Shown here: positions 32,414 through 43,685 of the stretch, piece by piece
Position numbering within the stretch: position 1 is the stretch's first letter
Layout of the letters: every line of letters begins with the position of its first letter
Assembly (NCBI RefSeq): GCF_030247195.1
Contig: NC_080671.1
Coordinates: 207,105,456-207,169,455 of the forward strand
DNA: 64,000 nt
Origin: Topomyia yanbarensis
Taxonomy: Eukaryota; Arthropoda; Insecta; Diptera; Culicidae
Reading direction: 5' to 3'
The notes under the pieces: generated by a model
Seen by the model: the letters and a program-made list of their open reading frames with translations, nothing else
The model's database searches: none
Told to the model about the DNA's origin: nothing
Program-made: the position numbers and the translations under genes

Positions 32414-33306
32414 CAGTGTTGCCACCATTAAATCTGTACCGGGCGTTGAAAAATCTTTTCTATCTGTACCCTTCTATCGAAAAAAGGACCGGATTCTGTA
32501 CCCAAACAATAACGAGGTTGTGAAAATTTTCCATTCGGGGAAATCAAACCAGACATTCTGACTCGGTTGTTCTATTTGAGTTGGAATTCCACAAGAACCC
32601 AGTAAACTAAAAGGCGGCGCCGTAACTTGCCGTTCACTGTGGTGTAGTGTAGTAGTGTGGGAAAGCAGTTAGAATTCCGGATGAGTTTGACTGGGTAATG
32701 TCAATATCAGCACCAGCTCATATTCTCACTGCCAATTTGTTTGCCAACCAAAGGTGGCCAACAGAGTGGCGGCGAGAAGCTGAGATGGGGTTGGAAATAT
32801 CAATAAGATGCGAGAAACCGGCTTGCAGGAATTCAAATGGAGTACGTCAGAGTAAACGTATGCACTCCGAGAAGATTCGCTCAGCTTTTATTAGACATCA
32901 TCCCTTTGATTTGCTGGAAGCATGTTTCTCGCATATTGCATTATAATGTCAGCTTCAGTTCAAGCTCAATCAGTACCAGCTCCACTTCAGATTCTTGCCA
33001 TAACTGCTGCCTAACTCAACTGTTTACTGGGATGCATCGCAGGGTTAAATTATTTTACCTTGCTCTCATGTAAAAAATCTGTACCAATCTGTAATTTAAA
33101 AAAAAAATCTGTGAACTGTGCCCAGTTATACACAAACTTTAACCCATATAGTCCAACGATTCCACATATTGTATGGATGGTACCCTGAACAGGTCGTTAG
33201 GCTCTTGGATCATTAGATGTTTATTAGGGATACCGTACAGAATCTGTGCCAAAATGCTTCAGAAATCTGTACCTGTCTAGATAAATCTGTACTTGCGGCA
33301 TCACTG
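32414..33306. repeat. Non-autonomous hAT element, 893 bp
   Basis: Ends cagtgttgcc and ggcatcactg are flanked by the exact 8-bp direct repeat atttaggc (32406-32413 and 33307-33314). Subterminal repeats of atctgtacc cluster at both ends in both orientations, as expected of transposase-binding motifs in hAT elements. No transposase frame. Nested in the satellite-ended transposon. Confidence 0.85.
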
Positions 33307-33619
33307 ATTTAGGCCCTCATGAAAGATCTATGTCGAAGTGAGAATTGCGTATCAAAAGAAAAATGAAAAAAAGAAATTGATAGCAGTTTGATGGGCTCTA
33401 GCAGATAAACCAAGTTGATTTCGAGTAAATCCTTGAGCATATTTTTGTTATCTTAGAGATCCGAAGAGTTAAGCGGCTGTATCTAGGGACAAAAAAGAAT
33501 ATTTTAATAGCATCGGTTGATTAAAAAGAAAGAAAATTATATTTCTCGATTTTGTCAATGTCCCCGTTTTATCAGCCTAAAATTCACCAATGGGCTGATA
33601 AAAACGGGTCTTCACTGTA

Positions 33620-33696
33620 CTGCCGTTCTAAGCATAATTGTCTCATGTATAAAGGGAATCCCATAGAACATGGGACAAATATGCTTATAACGGCAG
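33620..33696. repeat. 77-bp hairpin MITE, copy 2
   Basis: Ends ctgccgttctaagcata and its mirrored partner. The core contains the complement of cccatgttctatgggat, as in 28088-28164, and the length is identical. Flanked by tgta on both sides, consistent with a TA TSD. Confidence 0.8.
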
Positions 33697-34074
33697 TGTA
33701 TTACCATTATAAATCACAAAATGGTGGAAACTCGTCAACCGTTATATTGAAATGAAAAAAAAACTGGAAAAAGTAGCTACTACTTTGAAAACGTATTGCA
33801 ATTGAAACATGTCATGTTTTGTTGAACAAATTACATTACTGTAATTAAAACTAATCGATAAAAGTCATATTGCGGAAATTGTTCGAAAAAATACATCACA
33901 GATTGTACAATAAGCATAATATATTTTACGATGCAGGGAAAAACATATTTCTGCCAAACCTTCTGCAAATAATCTTTTCATCCGTTTTCTTCGCGTAATT
34001 GCAATTTGCAAGTCAGTAAACAGTGTAGGCGGCAAAGCTTGTTGTTGCGCATAATTTAACTATTATTGCTTAAC

Positions 34075-34915
34075 TATTGATTTTAAACGGCCAACAATTC
34101 CCCCTTCAATATAAAACTCATTACTAAAAATTGAAAACATTTCATTTTCACGCATCGGCGGACTCCCCTGCGCATTGTAAATGTCAAAACTATTAATTTT
34201 CAGCGGCCGAAAATTTACCCTTCAATATCTTTACTAAAAAGTTGAAAACAGTTCCAGTTTGACACATCGGCAGACCCCCTATTGTTTTTGAATGGCCAAC
34301 AACTTCTCCTTCAATATAAAAATTATTACCAAAAAGTTGAAAAAAATCAATTTTTGCGCATCGGCGGACACCTTGTGTATTGTAAATGTCCAAAACTATT
34401 GATTTTGAATGGCCAACAACTTCTTCAATATAAAACTCATTACCAACAAGTTGAAAAAGATAACATTTTGGCTCATCGGCGCACCTGCTGCGCATTGTAA
34501 ATGTACAAAACTATTGATTTTCAACGGCCAACAATTTCTCCTTCAATATTCTGGTTGCAGTTGAAAATCGAACTTCGAACTTGCGCCTTTTGTTTTTTTT
34601 GTGTACATGTTAGAGAATCAACTTGCCCATCATCTATACCAGATGCGCTTTAGTTGGGCAAGAGCTAAACAGGAGAAAAATCGAAAGACGCCAGTTCTCT
34701 ATTTCGATTTTCAACTGCAACCAGAATATAAAACTCATTACTGAAAACTTGAAAACATTTCCATTTTGACGCATCGGCGGACCCCCCTAAATGTACAAAA
34801 CTATTGATTTTCAACGGCCAACAACTTCTCCTTCAATATAAAACTCATTACTAAAAAGTTGAAAACATTTTCATTTTGACGCATACAAAACTATAGATTT
34901 TCAATGGCCAAAAAC
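34075..34915 (-). repeat. Right tandem array, inverted units
   Basis: Same unit as 30470-32080 on the opposite strand, about six copies, several shortened. Interrupted by the TA-MITE at 34549-34726. Confidence 0.85.
34549..34726. repeat. 178-bp MITE with TA duplication
   Basis: A 24-bp inverted pair at the ends (starting ttctggttgcagttgaaaat). TA on both sides. Removing it restores the array motif cttcaatataaaactc, which proves the insertion. Fits a Tc1/mariner-type MITE. Confidence 0.85.
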
Positions 34916-34947
34916 TTTCCGTTCAACGATACTATGTGACCGCTAAT

Positions 34948-35200
34948 CCCAAGCAAACGGAAAGTCCATAATACCCCCATGCTCATGGGGCTTGACATGG
35001 GTGTTTGAAATGGGTTCAACCCATGAAAACACCATTACCATGGTCCGGTAGGTCCCATATAAAACACCATATGTTGGTGTTTTTATGGGTTATTGAGACC
35101 ATTTTATGATGCCTTGATGGTTGGGAATTTTGGCACGGACCATGTTTAAGGTCTTTTCAAAGGGCTGTGTGGTGTTTGAACCCATGAGTATTTGCTCGGG
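34948..35200. repeat. Small element with cccaagcaaa ends
   Basis: Starts cccaagcaaa and ends tttgctcggg (10-bp imperfect inverted pair). The interior repeats acccatg/catgggt and aacaccat motifs. It sits directly against the right end of the satellite-ended transposon. Confidence 0.4.
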
Positions 35201-35201
35201 A

Positions 35202-35250
35202 TATTTTGCTTGCAGTCCTTTCCTATAGCAAGCGAAAAAAGGACTGCCGC
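35202..35250. repeat. 49-bp inverted copy of 30081-30129
   Basis: Nearly identical reverse complement of the outer tip of the Jockey 5' region (cttgcagtcctttcctatag..). The two copies bracket the satellite-ended transposon. The sequence is itself partly palindromic (ggactgc/gcagtcc). Confidence 0.75.
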
Positions 35251-35735
35251 ACATTCCAATCTTGCAAATATAAGCCATGAATGTCGTCCACTACATTCAT
35301 TTTGAACCGCTGCTATGAAATTTATTTGCAACAGTTCCAACGCAACGGATGATGAAAGTTAAACACACGGGCCATTCACATACATTCGCAACTGCTAGCG
35401 AACGAAACCCAACTACGGCAGCAAGCCGAATAACCGAACTTTCACGAACATGTAACAGGCACGCTCAGCAGCACGAACGTTTTTGCTTTTCTCTCGTCCG
35501 TTTACATGCATAACAGCTTAGGTACTCTTGAAGTTTGGCGGTCCCGGTGGTTTTTTCCCGAACTTTCGCATTAAAATGAAATTCGAAATGACTTCTTCCA
35601 GCCTTGGTGGCGGGAAACAAAACTGCTGTGTGGCGGCATTCACGCACACCAAAGAGATTACATTCCTTGAACGACATTCATACGTACACCAACCATCAAA
35701 TTCGTCTATGACTTTCCTGCTCGAGCAGCAGCGTG
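35251..35735. other. No gene recognised
   Basis: Short frames on both strands without domains. No repeats were noticed. Confidence 0.45.
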
Positions 35736-36730
35736 AAAGTTCGTAAGCTTATGATGTTCATAAAAAATGTCACGTTTCCAGCCCTGGGCGGAGATGCCGT
35801 CATCCAAACTCTCACGCCCACCTATAACAGGATGGTAAGATTTGCATCTGGAGCATTCGTTACAAGTCCGATCATAGCCATCATAGCCGAAGCAGGCACC
35901 TTACTGTTTGATCTCATCGTTCTCAAAAGAATAACCCGATTGTTCATCCGTATGTTGAAAAAAAAAAGCAGAAATTATGCGGATCTCCCACTAGTACGTC
36001 GATCTTCCGAAGAACTGTCAGAGGTGATTGGAATGCCACTACCAAATATTTGTGCTCGAGCGCGACTAGCGACCCGAAAGTGATACGAGCCCAAACCCCA
36101 CGTCATGCGGGTTTTCCCTCTGAAGTGGTCTCCTGAATGCTCGATTGAGCAACTCAACAGTTGTGTATACCGACGGATCGAAAGACGATGACGCATTAGG
36201 CGCGGGAATGTTTGGAGAACATCTCCAGTAGTCGATTGGTCCTCCGCCACAGTGCAGCGTGTTCTCGGCCGAGGCGTTTGCAATTAAAACAGCGGTTACT
36301 GCATACTACACTTCCAACGATCTACTGATAATGACAAACTCAGCCAGTTGTTTATCGGCAATTGAAGCTGGCACGTCCCAGCATCCGTGGATCCAGGAGA
36401 TTCAACCATGATACGACATCGTCCAATCAATCTCTGCTGGATTCCATGACACGCTGGAATCTGCGAGAATGAAGAGGCAGACCACATCGCTGGAAAAGCC
36501 AGGGGTAATGCCCCTTTGCAAATAGCCGTTCCGGGAGGCAACGCCAACAATCAGATAAAATCAGCTATTCGAAATCAGTGGTACCGTCGATAGTCTGCAT
36601 CCACTGCAGTGAAGCTTCGCAAAGTAAAATTCGATACGGTGAAGTGGACTGACCGCGAGAGTTCGGCTGATCAGCGAGTGCTCACCCGGTTGCGAATAGG
36701 GCATACCCGATTGACGCATGACTTCCTTCT

Positions 36731-36766
36731 GAGCATGAGCATGAGCATGAGCATGAGCATGAGCAT
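36731..36766 (+). repeat. (gagcat)6 microsatellite
   Basis: Six perfect hexamer units at the left edge of the inserted block, directly after the 24-bp direct repeat. Confidence 0.9.
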
Positions 36767-39700
36767 GATGACCGCACAATTCGTAGTTGCTACTCCGTGA
36801 TTGACCAGAACAAGCGAAATTGCACAGAGAATCAACAGATGGGGCCTGGGAGTAGCTATCCACCATCAATGTACAAGTCTCGAGAGTTCTATTCTTTAAA
36901 ATGTCAATAACGGCGCCGGCCGTTATTAGTGTGGTAAACGTTGTTATGGAGGCCGTGCATACCTCTGCATCTCCACGTTTGCCACGGGAAGGACTTTTTG
37001 TTAGTGGGATGGGGTAAAGCGTTACACAAATCTGGATTCACCTTGATAAGTGATACGATTATGCAACTCTCAGAGATGTTATCATGTATTTGTTGTTCTG
37101 GGCAGCCGGATGCCGAGAATTTATGATCGATTTATCGTTTGTTGAATTAATTCGGAAATACTTGATTGGTAAAAAATGCAACTTCAACTCCGGGCAACCG
37201 GTTGCCGGGAGTGTTGCCTATACTTGAATGAATCAATTTTTTTCAGATGGCATGCACACGAATTTATTCTTCCCTGTTTCATCCTTCCGGCAAAACACGA
37301 CCGATCAAGAAAAATACAATATAACATAAAGCCTAGATCAAGATTTCGTAACATAACATTTATGGATTACCATCATTGATACTACTACAAGTAATGAAAC
37401 GACAATTATATACATTGCTTTTTCTTCACGAACGATTTAATAAAATACAGACTTTCATGCAATCGATATTCGCGCGGGTTTTTATGCTAGCTGGAATGCA
37501 TTTTGAGCGGTATAAAGCAAGCACCACCTAATTCCCTGAAACGACCGACTTTGTATGTCCGATATACAACCGATGACGCGCGCTTTTTTACACTAGCTAC
37601 TCCGAATTGAGGCAACACCGAAGGCAAGGAGAAGAATGCAATCTACTGATTGAAGCTAAAATAAGCAGAATATGTAAAAAATGAAGTTCTTGTCTTTTCT
37701 CAACACAATACTAATATTATAATTAATATTCAATATTGTATGTTACATCTATAATCAATCTGTTACATATATAATTCAGAATGAAACAATTTCGAAAAAT
37801 GTTATATAATTTCAGTGAGCATAAGCGTTATTGAAGAAACATGGAATACTATACTGATCATATCAACGAAATACTCGAGAGCATTATTTATCTCGGCAAT
37901 CGCAATACCTATTCCACATGGGTCTAAAGAGCATACCTTACACTGTCCATCTCCCTCCCCCGCACTTCGCCGTGATTTCCATGTATACTAGGGCATACAC
38001 CTCCAATAACATTCAATGAGTGGACAGACCGAATACGTTCAATGAACAAAATTCACAGCAGAAGAAAAGAGAGGCAAACAGAGCAATACCTCATCGATGA
38101 ACAAAAAGAGCTCCTCGTGTATTCACTAGCAGCTTATCCATGGCAGGCAAAACAAACTGTTGGAAGATGCAACACATTCATAAGCTTTTCCGTAACAGAA
38201 GGTGAAAACAGCGAAAATGTCAACACTACACGGGGAACTTTATTCAGTCATCAACAGCAAACCCCTCCATCTATTCCCTGTGACTCAACGCATTACACAA
38301 ACTCGGTCCATCCACCTCCCAAACGCTCACCAGAAATATATGCAGGAAAACTCACAAAAATCACAATAGAATAAAAGAGACAAGACAGTTAACAGAAATC
38401 AAGCAAACCCTGCATATTCCCGTCCCTCAGCGTACACTGCACGTTTTAAAAACCAATGAGAGAATCAGTGCAAAGAAAGACGGTGGTGATCTAATTTCTC
38501 TTTGCCAGGATGGCACTATTCCAATTAGAAAGACAATAAACCTATCGGAAGAAACAAGCCGCCATCCACACGATGGCTGTCGGACCTACAAAGTCCAACA
38601 ACTGGCAAACAGACTCCAATCGACCCCAAACAGTGTATGTGTGTGAGATGAACTTCGTAATTTTACTATATATTCCATGGTCGGTTCACACATTAAAAAC
38701 ATTCTAGCTTGGTGCGATAATATACAGAATATGAAGGGCATTGCAGATTAAAATATGAAAAAGGATAACTTATCTTGATTCCAACGGGAAGAAGCATCCG
38801 TTTAGAAATTCCTAAGCATCCACACCCTGCTGCCTCACAAGCCATATTCACTATGTAATGCTCCGTATCTATATACTTTCTCACTACAACACAACCAGCT
38901 ATATCATTCCACTAAGACGAACGATTTTAACTGCATGTTTGCTTTCTCTAGCTTCTAGATCCTATTTTTCGAAACATCACTATTCACTTCATTCCTCCTT
39001 GGGATTAACAGCAATAAGGCACAATAGAACTATTTTACAACCTATAAATTACTACTAACTAGAAAAGACATTCATACGGATGGCATAGTACCAAATTTTT
39101 TCCACAGAAGGAAACAATCGCGAGAGAGCTGTGCAAAACGATCCTCTCGCAATGACTGTCCAAAGCAAACTCCAAAAGTTAGCCGTACAAAACAAGCGTA
39201 CAAAAAGTATAAAAGATATCCCAAATGAATGTGAAGAAATTCACTGAGAAATTCTAATGACAAGTTGGCATCTCCACTCTCCCTATCAGATACGTTTCCA
39301 TGATTGGGTTAAATGTCAAATTGCAAATGACATGCTTAATAAATATAATAAACAAAACGATAAGGGCTTTTGATCCATCGGCGGCCCAGAAGAAGAATGG
39401 ATGGGAGAAGAGCAATACCGGCAAAGACCGACTATTATATGAGCGGTTCACGCTCGAAAGAGTGACGCAGAGTACTGCACTGGATGATTTTGAAGAAAGG
39501 ACCAGGGGTGCGATTTTACGAAGTTTTAGCTTCCGAAGGCCCTACATTTTCTGACAGAGTGAAGTTCTGGAATGTTGAATTTTTTCATTGTTTAGGAAAG
39601 CAAAAGTAGTACAGAGCTAGTGTCAGACCTTCATGAGACCTAACGAAGTCACTTTTTCAGGTATTCGTCAATACAGATTTGTTGGTAGACGGTTCAGATT

Positions 39701-40224
39701 TTATTAAAAAAAAAACATAATTTGACACATCTACAGATCGCTTGCAACATAAAAAAAACTGTTTGTGCAGTTCGACAGCTTCATCTTAGGCCAATTCAAT
39801 AAATTTCCTAAATGAAAAATTACTTTTTTTAAAGCGGTTTTTTAACCAAAGCTTTGGAAGTTATACCTGGGCGTAGAAGAGCCGGTATATTAATATATAT
39901 TGTTACTTAGTGTAGAATTAGACTTCATCCTTTACGGCTATTATACAACCGCCAGAAGAAACCTAAAACGTTGGTACACAATCGGGAATAGCGAATCAGA
40001 AAAGGTGACTATATGTCAGTGATTCACTAAATACCGAATGGATAAAGGCTATGATGCAAAACCTTAAGGTCCGTGCAGTCTTCGGTACGGAGCAATTCAT
40101 TGACCTAGGAACTCCTAGCACGTTGTTAGTCGCCTCTTACGACATGGGAGCAGCTTCCCAGAGGTTCTATTCTTGGCTGAAATAGTGCAAAAGGATTTCA
40201 GCCCGCCGGACACCACACGGCTTT
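36733..40224. other. 3.5-kb inserted block of unknown origin
   Basis: Flanked by a 24-bp direct repeat (36709-36732 and 40225-40248), long for a TSD but within the range of some LINE insertions. No transposase or RT is visible. The longest frame (38042-38374, 110 codons, Q/P-rich) has no recognisable domain. The right end (40117-40220) has gtcgcctcttacgacatggg, a string I associate with 3' UTRs of insect non-LTR elements (from memory, unverified). It may be an old 5'-variable LINE insertion or a composite. Confidence 0.4.
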
Positions 40225-40501
40225 GATTGACGCATGACTTCCTTCTGAAGAGAGAAACCCCACCAGTTTGCAACTTCTGCGAGGTACCCGTAGATGTTCT
40301 TCAGTGCCAAAAATACGACGATGCTAGAACGATGCACAACATCGATTCGACGAGCCTGCGAGTGGCTCTAGCCAACGACAGGAACACCGAAGACAAACTG
40401 CTAAACTTCCTCAAGGAAACTAATTTGTATAAACAAATGTGAAATAATGAATTGTAAATTGTTTTATAATGTTGATAGGATTATGGAAACAAATTTTCTT
40501 C

Positions 40502-40555
40502 CGACACGAATGCACCGTTTGGTGCAAAGTGTCGTTAATAAACAACAACAACAAC
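40502..40555 (+). terminator. LINE 3' stem-loop and (caa)n tail
   Basis: cgacac (502-507) pairs with gtgtcg (529-534), and tgcacc/ggtgca forms the inner stem around a gttt loop (all +40000). It is followed by taataa(caa)n. Such 3' hairpins are RT recognition sites in several LINE clades. Confidence 0.7.
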
Positions 40556-40559
40556 AACC

Positions 40560-41155
40560 ATTTTGGTATCATTTCGACCACTGTTAAACAGTTTGACAGC
40601 AGTTAGGTTCGAAACTCAGTCAGTTTCAGCTTCAAGCAAAAACGACATTAGATTTAATAGTCAGTTACGTATTATGCATATACCATTATTGTCCACAAAT
40701 ATTTCAATCTTTCAGCACAGTTTAATTTCACACACTGAATGAAAATAAGTAAACATTGAAATATGTACTTACCGATTTTATTTTTATGCTGCTGTATTTT
40801 TTTAACATGTTGCCCTTTATAATGAGATGCTTTGGAGTGGGAGTACCATCTAACAGGTGGTGTTGGCGATGTTCCTGCAATAAATTGGAAATTTGATACT
40901 GAAACGGTATGCGGTTCTGTGTGCGTATGCTATAGATAAAAATATATTTAACATACTCAGAAAGAGTGACACATAGGGTTGGGTACATGGAAAAATATGA
41001 CGTCAGCTTGTCATATCCTTTCAACAACGGTAAATTAAATAATTAAACAAATCCTTAAAACCTGTTTTAATCCACCTAGCGGTGCAATTATGCCTTTCTC
41101 AATCATGAACGGGAAAATTATTGAGTTGTTCATATTCATTAAAAACTTTCAAATG
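40560..41155. other. No gene recognised
   Basis: AT-rich. A 99-codon minus frame (41027-40728) has no recognisable domain and no supporting signals. Confidence 0.45.
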
Positions 41156-41490
41156 TATACACGGTGTATTTATTAGAACAATTTTATGCAAAAAAATTCA
41201 GCATCTCTGAAACTTCGGAATATGAAAGAATGGGCTTTCCCCTTTCATTTGAAACTAAGATCAAAATAATCCGTCGGGGGGTCTAGAGCAACTTTTTTTT
41301 TGAAGTTTTTTTCGCAACAATATAGGTTTTACTACTGGAGATAGTTCATATTTCTGTCCCTAGATGGTGCTTTATAATTCGAACAACACTAAAAGTGAGA
41401 AATTGATAGAAAATTCAATTGTCTACAAGTTTGTCGACCACTAAAAATTGATCTGAAATCATCCGGAAAAGTTGTTTAAGATTTTAACAA

Positions 41491-42015
41491 ATTCAATTAG
41501 CTAGAGATTACTGGGTAGGGAAAGTTATGAAACTTAGAGCCATAGTACTCAAGTGAGAGCAGGGATGTGAAGTAAACAGATCGGAAAACTAGAAGTGGCA
41601 GGGTCATTAGAACAGGCTTAATATCGTGCGGGCTTAATTTTTGCCTTCTGATAATGAGGGTCGAGCTTAGGCAGAATTACTACGAATCACTCGAGTTCAC
41701 TATCATGTGTCCTTGATAAAGGTAGACGTATCTATCTTTACCGTGACAACCGGCGGTTGTCACGGTAAAGATAGATACGTCTACCTTTATCAAGGACACA
41801 TGATAGTGAACTCGAGTGATTCGTAGTAATTCTGCCTAAGCTCGACCCTCATTATCAGAAGGCAAAAATTAAGCCCGCACGATATTAAGCCTGTTCTAAT
41901 GGCCCTGCCACTTCTAGTTTTCCGATCTGTTTACTTCACATCCTTGCTCTCACTTGAGTACTATGGCTCTAAGTTTCATAACTTTCCCTACCCAGTAATC
42001 TCTAGCTAATTGAAT
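41491..42015. repeat. Near-perfect palindrome, two 261-bp arms, 3-nt spacer
   Basis: The arms 41491-41751 and 41755-42015 are reverse complements with no net indel (paired positions sum to 83506) and only a few mismatches, e.g. agggtcatt against agggccatt. The centre is acc-ggc-ggt. It belongs to the inserted unit 41492-42073. Confidence 0.9.
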
Positions 42016-42073
42016 GTCGTTAAAACGTAAAAAAGAAAATGTGACTAACATAGTCGAAATAAAAAAGGAAAAA
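41492..42073 (+). mobile_element. Palindromic insertion with 14-bp TSD and A-rich tail
   Basis: Flanked by aagattttaacaaa (41478-41491 and 42074-42087). The mirrored arm of the host transposon (about 43370-43400) runs uninterrupted through this site, independent proof of insertion. The right end is A-rich (ataaaaaaggaaaaa), so it looks retrotransposed. The palindrome implies snap-back copying of the cDNA or insertion of an already inverted dimer. No coding sequence was recognised. Confidence 0.7.
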
Positions 42074-42377
42074 AAGATTTTAACAAAGTTATATCTAAGA
42101 TAGTTTCACACGAGGCCTAGTGGTTTGGAAATATGTTTTCTCGCACTTATTACATTACCAAAAAAAATAATTGGGTTTAGTGGCATGAAAATATTAGACG
42201 GGATTCATTACGTTGACAATTCTAATTGAACTTCTGAAAATAAGGATGTTTGACAGAGTCAGAAAACTATTTGTTTGTAATCCTTCCCGATAGATTCGAA
42301 GGGACTACCATGCATCGGAAGGTATTGCTTGGTTACAAGGGTTTGCTTACATTTATGTTTTAGAAAGGACCATACGT

Positions 42378-42551
42378 CGTATAACTTAGGTTATGATCGC
42401 TTAAGTCAGCCATTATAATTTCGTTCAAGACGAAATGTTGGGACACACCGTTTCCAATTTAACGCGTATAACTTAGGTTATGATCGCTTAAGTCAGCCAT
42501 TATAATTCCGTTCAAGACGAAATGTTGGGACACACCGTTTCTAATTTAACG
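42378..42551 (+). repeat. 87-bp tandem duplication
   Basis: Two copies starting cgtataacttagg at 42378 and 42465, differing at two or three bases. Located in the centre of the CACGGTG element. Confidence 0.9.
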
Positions 42552-43685
42552 CAAACCACAGCAGTAACTGTCCAAATTAGTGGTTAGCGTGAAACGATTT
42601 ATTCAAGTTTTCTCCGCAAAGCATATTGTGGCAGTTGTATTTTACGGCCTATTTCCTATCAATTATGCGAGATATCGTTACTAAAATGATCCTAGATTAT
42701 GGGATATGTATTACTTTTGAAAACACAATATGATTTGAGTACAACAATAACCTTATATACATAGAAGTCCTCGAATATATCCCAAAAAAAATTATCTTGA
42801 TCCAAAAACTCAAAGTTTTTTGTTCACTCTTTGTCACATTGAGTTAATTTTGAAAACGGATAATCAGCGTTTTTAATTAAGCGTTGCAATGAAATCCGCG
42901 AAACATTGAAATGGTGCGTTAAAAGTTTCATTGAGTTTGTTCAAATATAAATGTTGAAGTTCAGGACAAGTCAATTTTATACGAAGATGCTAACAGAGTA
43001 GGAGATTCATGTAAGAATAGTTATCAGTCATCCCTGAGAACAATCGAAAAAATGAAAAAGAAGGCATACATAATTGAAAAAGCTGTTTCTGCGGGAGGAA
43101 TCACTTACCATCATGAAAAAGAATATTAATACCATACTAGTTTGGTCAACACTTATCTAAAACTTCTCATCCCAAAAATATGAATGGTGCCCTGTATAAG
43201 GGATTATAATTTTCAGCTAAAAGATGAGACTTTCCAAGCTCTCAAATTCCGCTGAATTCACTATTGAACTAAACATAACTATTTGGCAAATAAAAAAAGT
43301 GCTTGTGAATTGACAAACCACTAGGTCTTCTATGAAACTAACTTAGACTTAGAATTCGTTAAAATATTAAACTACTTTTCGGGATAATTTCAAATCGGTT
43401 TTTAGTTGGTAACAAAGTTGTAGACAATTAAATAATCTATCAGATTCTTACTTTTAGTGTTGTTCGAATGTCTAAAGCACCATCTGGGGGCGGAAATATG
43501 AACTAGTTCCATTGTAAAATCTATGTTTTCACGAAAAAACTTCAAAAAAAAAGTTGCTCTAGACCCCCCGACAGATTATTTTGATTTTGGTTTCAAATGA
43601 AAGGGAAAGCCCATTCTTTCATATCCTGAAGTTTCAGAGATGCTGATTTTTTTTGTATAAAGTTGTTAAAAAAAGACACCGTGTA

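Larger units (their letters stand above)
30424..34947. mobile_element. DNA transposon with satellite-like tandem ends
   Basis: Roughly 50-bp terminal inverted repeats (attagcggtcacatagt at 30424, mirrored ending at 34947; few mismatches). Inside the left end about 14 tandem units of about 117 bp run from 30470 to 32080; inside the right end about six units of the same sequence run in reverse orientation (34075-34915). The centre (32081-34074) has no transposase and contains a hAT MITE (32414-33306) and a 77-bp MITE. The array ends therefore belong to one element and are not an independent satellite. No TSD was resolved, and the superfamily is not identified. Confidence 0.75.
35779..40442 (+). 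pseudogene. LOA/R1-like ORF2 C-terminus (RT end, RNase H, zinc motif)
   Basis: First piece: post-RT block TPTYNRMVRFASGAFVTSP and LVLKRITRLFIRML-like sequence (to 36083). After a frame change comes RNase H: VYTDGSKDDDALGAGMFGEH, FSAEAFAIKTAVTAYYT and, in another frame, CWIP.HAGICENEEADHIAG. Then TRLRIGHTRLTHDFLL, where the block at 36733 interrupts. Second piece (40249-40442): KRETPPVCNFCEVPVDVLQC completes the Cys/His motif, then a C-terminal tail ending ETNLYKQM. The combination of RNase H and HTRLTH is characteristic of LOA/R1-group LINEs. Several stops and shifts: non-functional. Confidence 0.75.
35736..40555 (+). mobile_element. LOA/R1-like LINE 3' part, split by a 3.5-kb block
   Basis: Positions 35736-36732 and 40249-40555 form one LINE remnant, 5'-truncated. 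The halves join in frame inside the HTRLTH motif when 36733-40248 is removed. The 3' end carries a stem-loop and a (caa)n tail, as in LOA/R1-type elements. Confidence 0.75.
41160..43683. mobile_element. CACGGTG-ended transposon, second copy, long inverted arms
   Basis: Left end cacggtgtatttattag (41160), right end caccgtg (43683), flanked by tata on both sides (41156-41159 and 43684-43687). The inverted arms run about 400 bp: 41160 to about 41490 plus 42088-42170 on the left, about 43290-43683 on the right. Blocks such as gggctttcccctttcat and ctagaccccccgac are mirrored. The left arm is interrupted by the palindrome insertion. No transposase. Ends resemble those of the 18681-26382 element, and the 4-bp TSD agrees; inferred Chapaev/CACTA affinity. 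Confidence 0.7.

Noticed and set aside
30470..34915. CRISPR-like repeat array
   Set aside because: Repeats are ~117 bp, directly tandem without unique spacers, mirrored at two ends of a transposon in eukaryotic DNA.
38042..38374. 110-codon Q/P-rich frame
   Set aside because: No recognisable motif, no splice or promoter support, located in an inserted repetitive block.
40728..41027. 99-codon minus-strand frame as possible host exon
   Set aside because: No recognisable domain and AT-rich codon use similar to the surrounding non-coding DNA.
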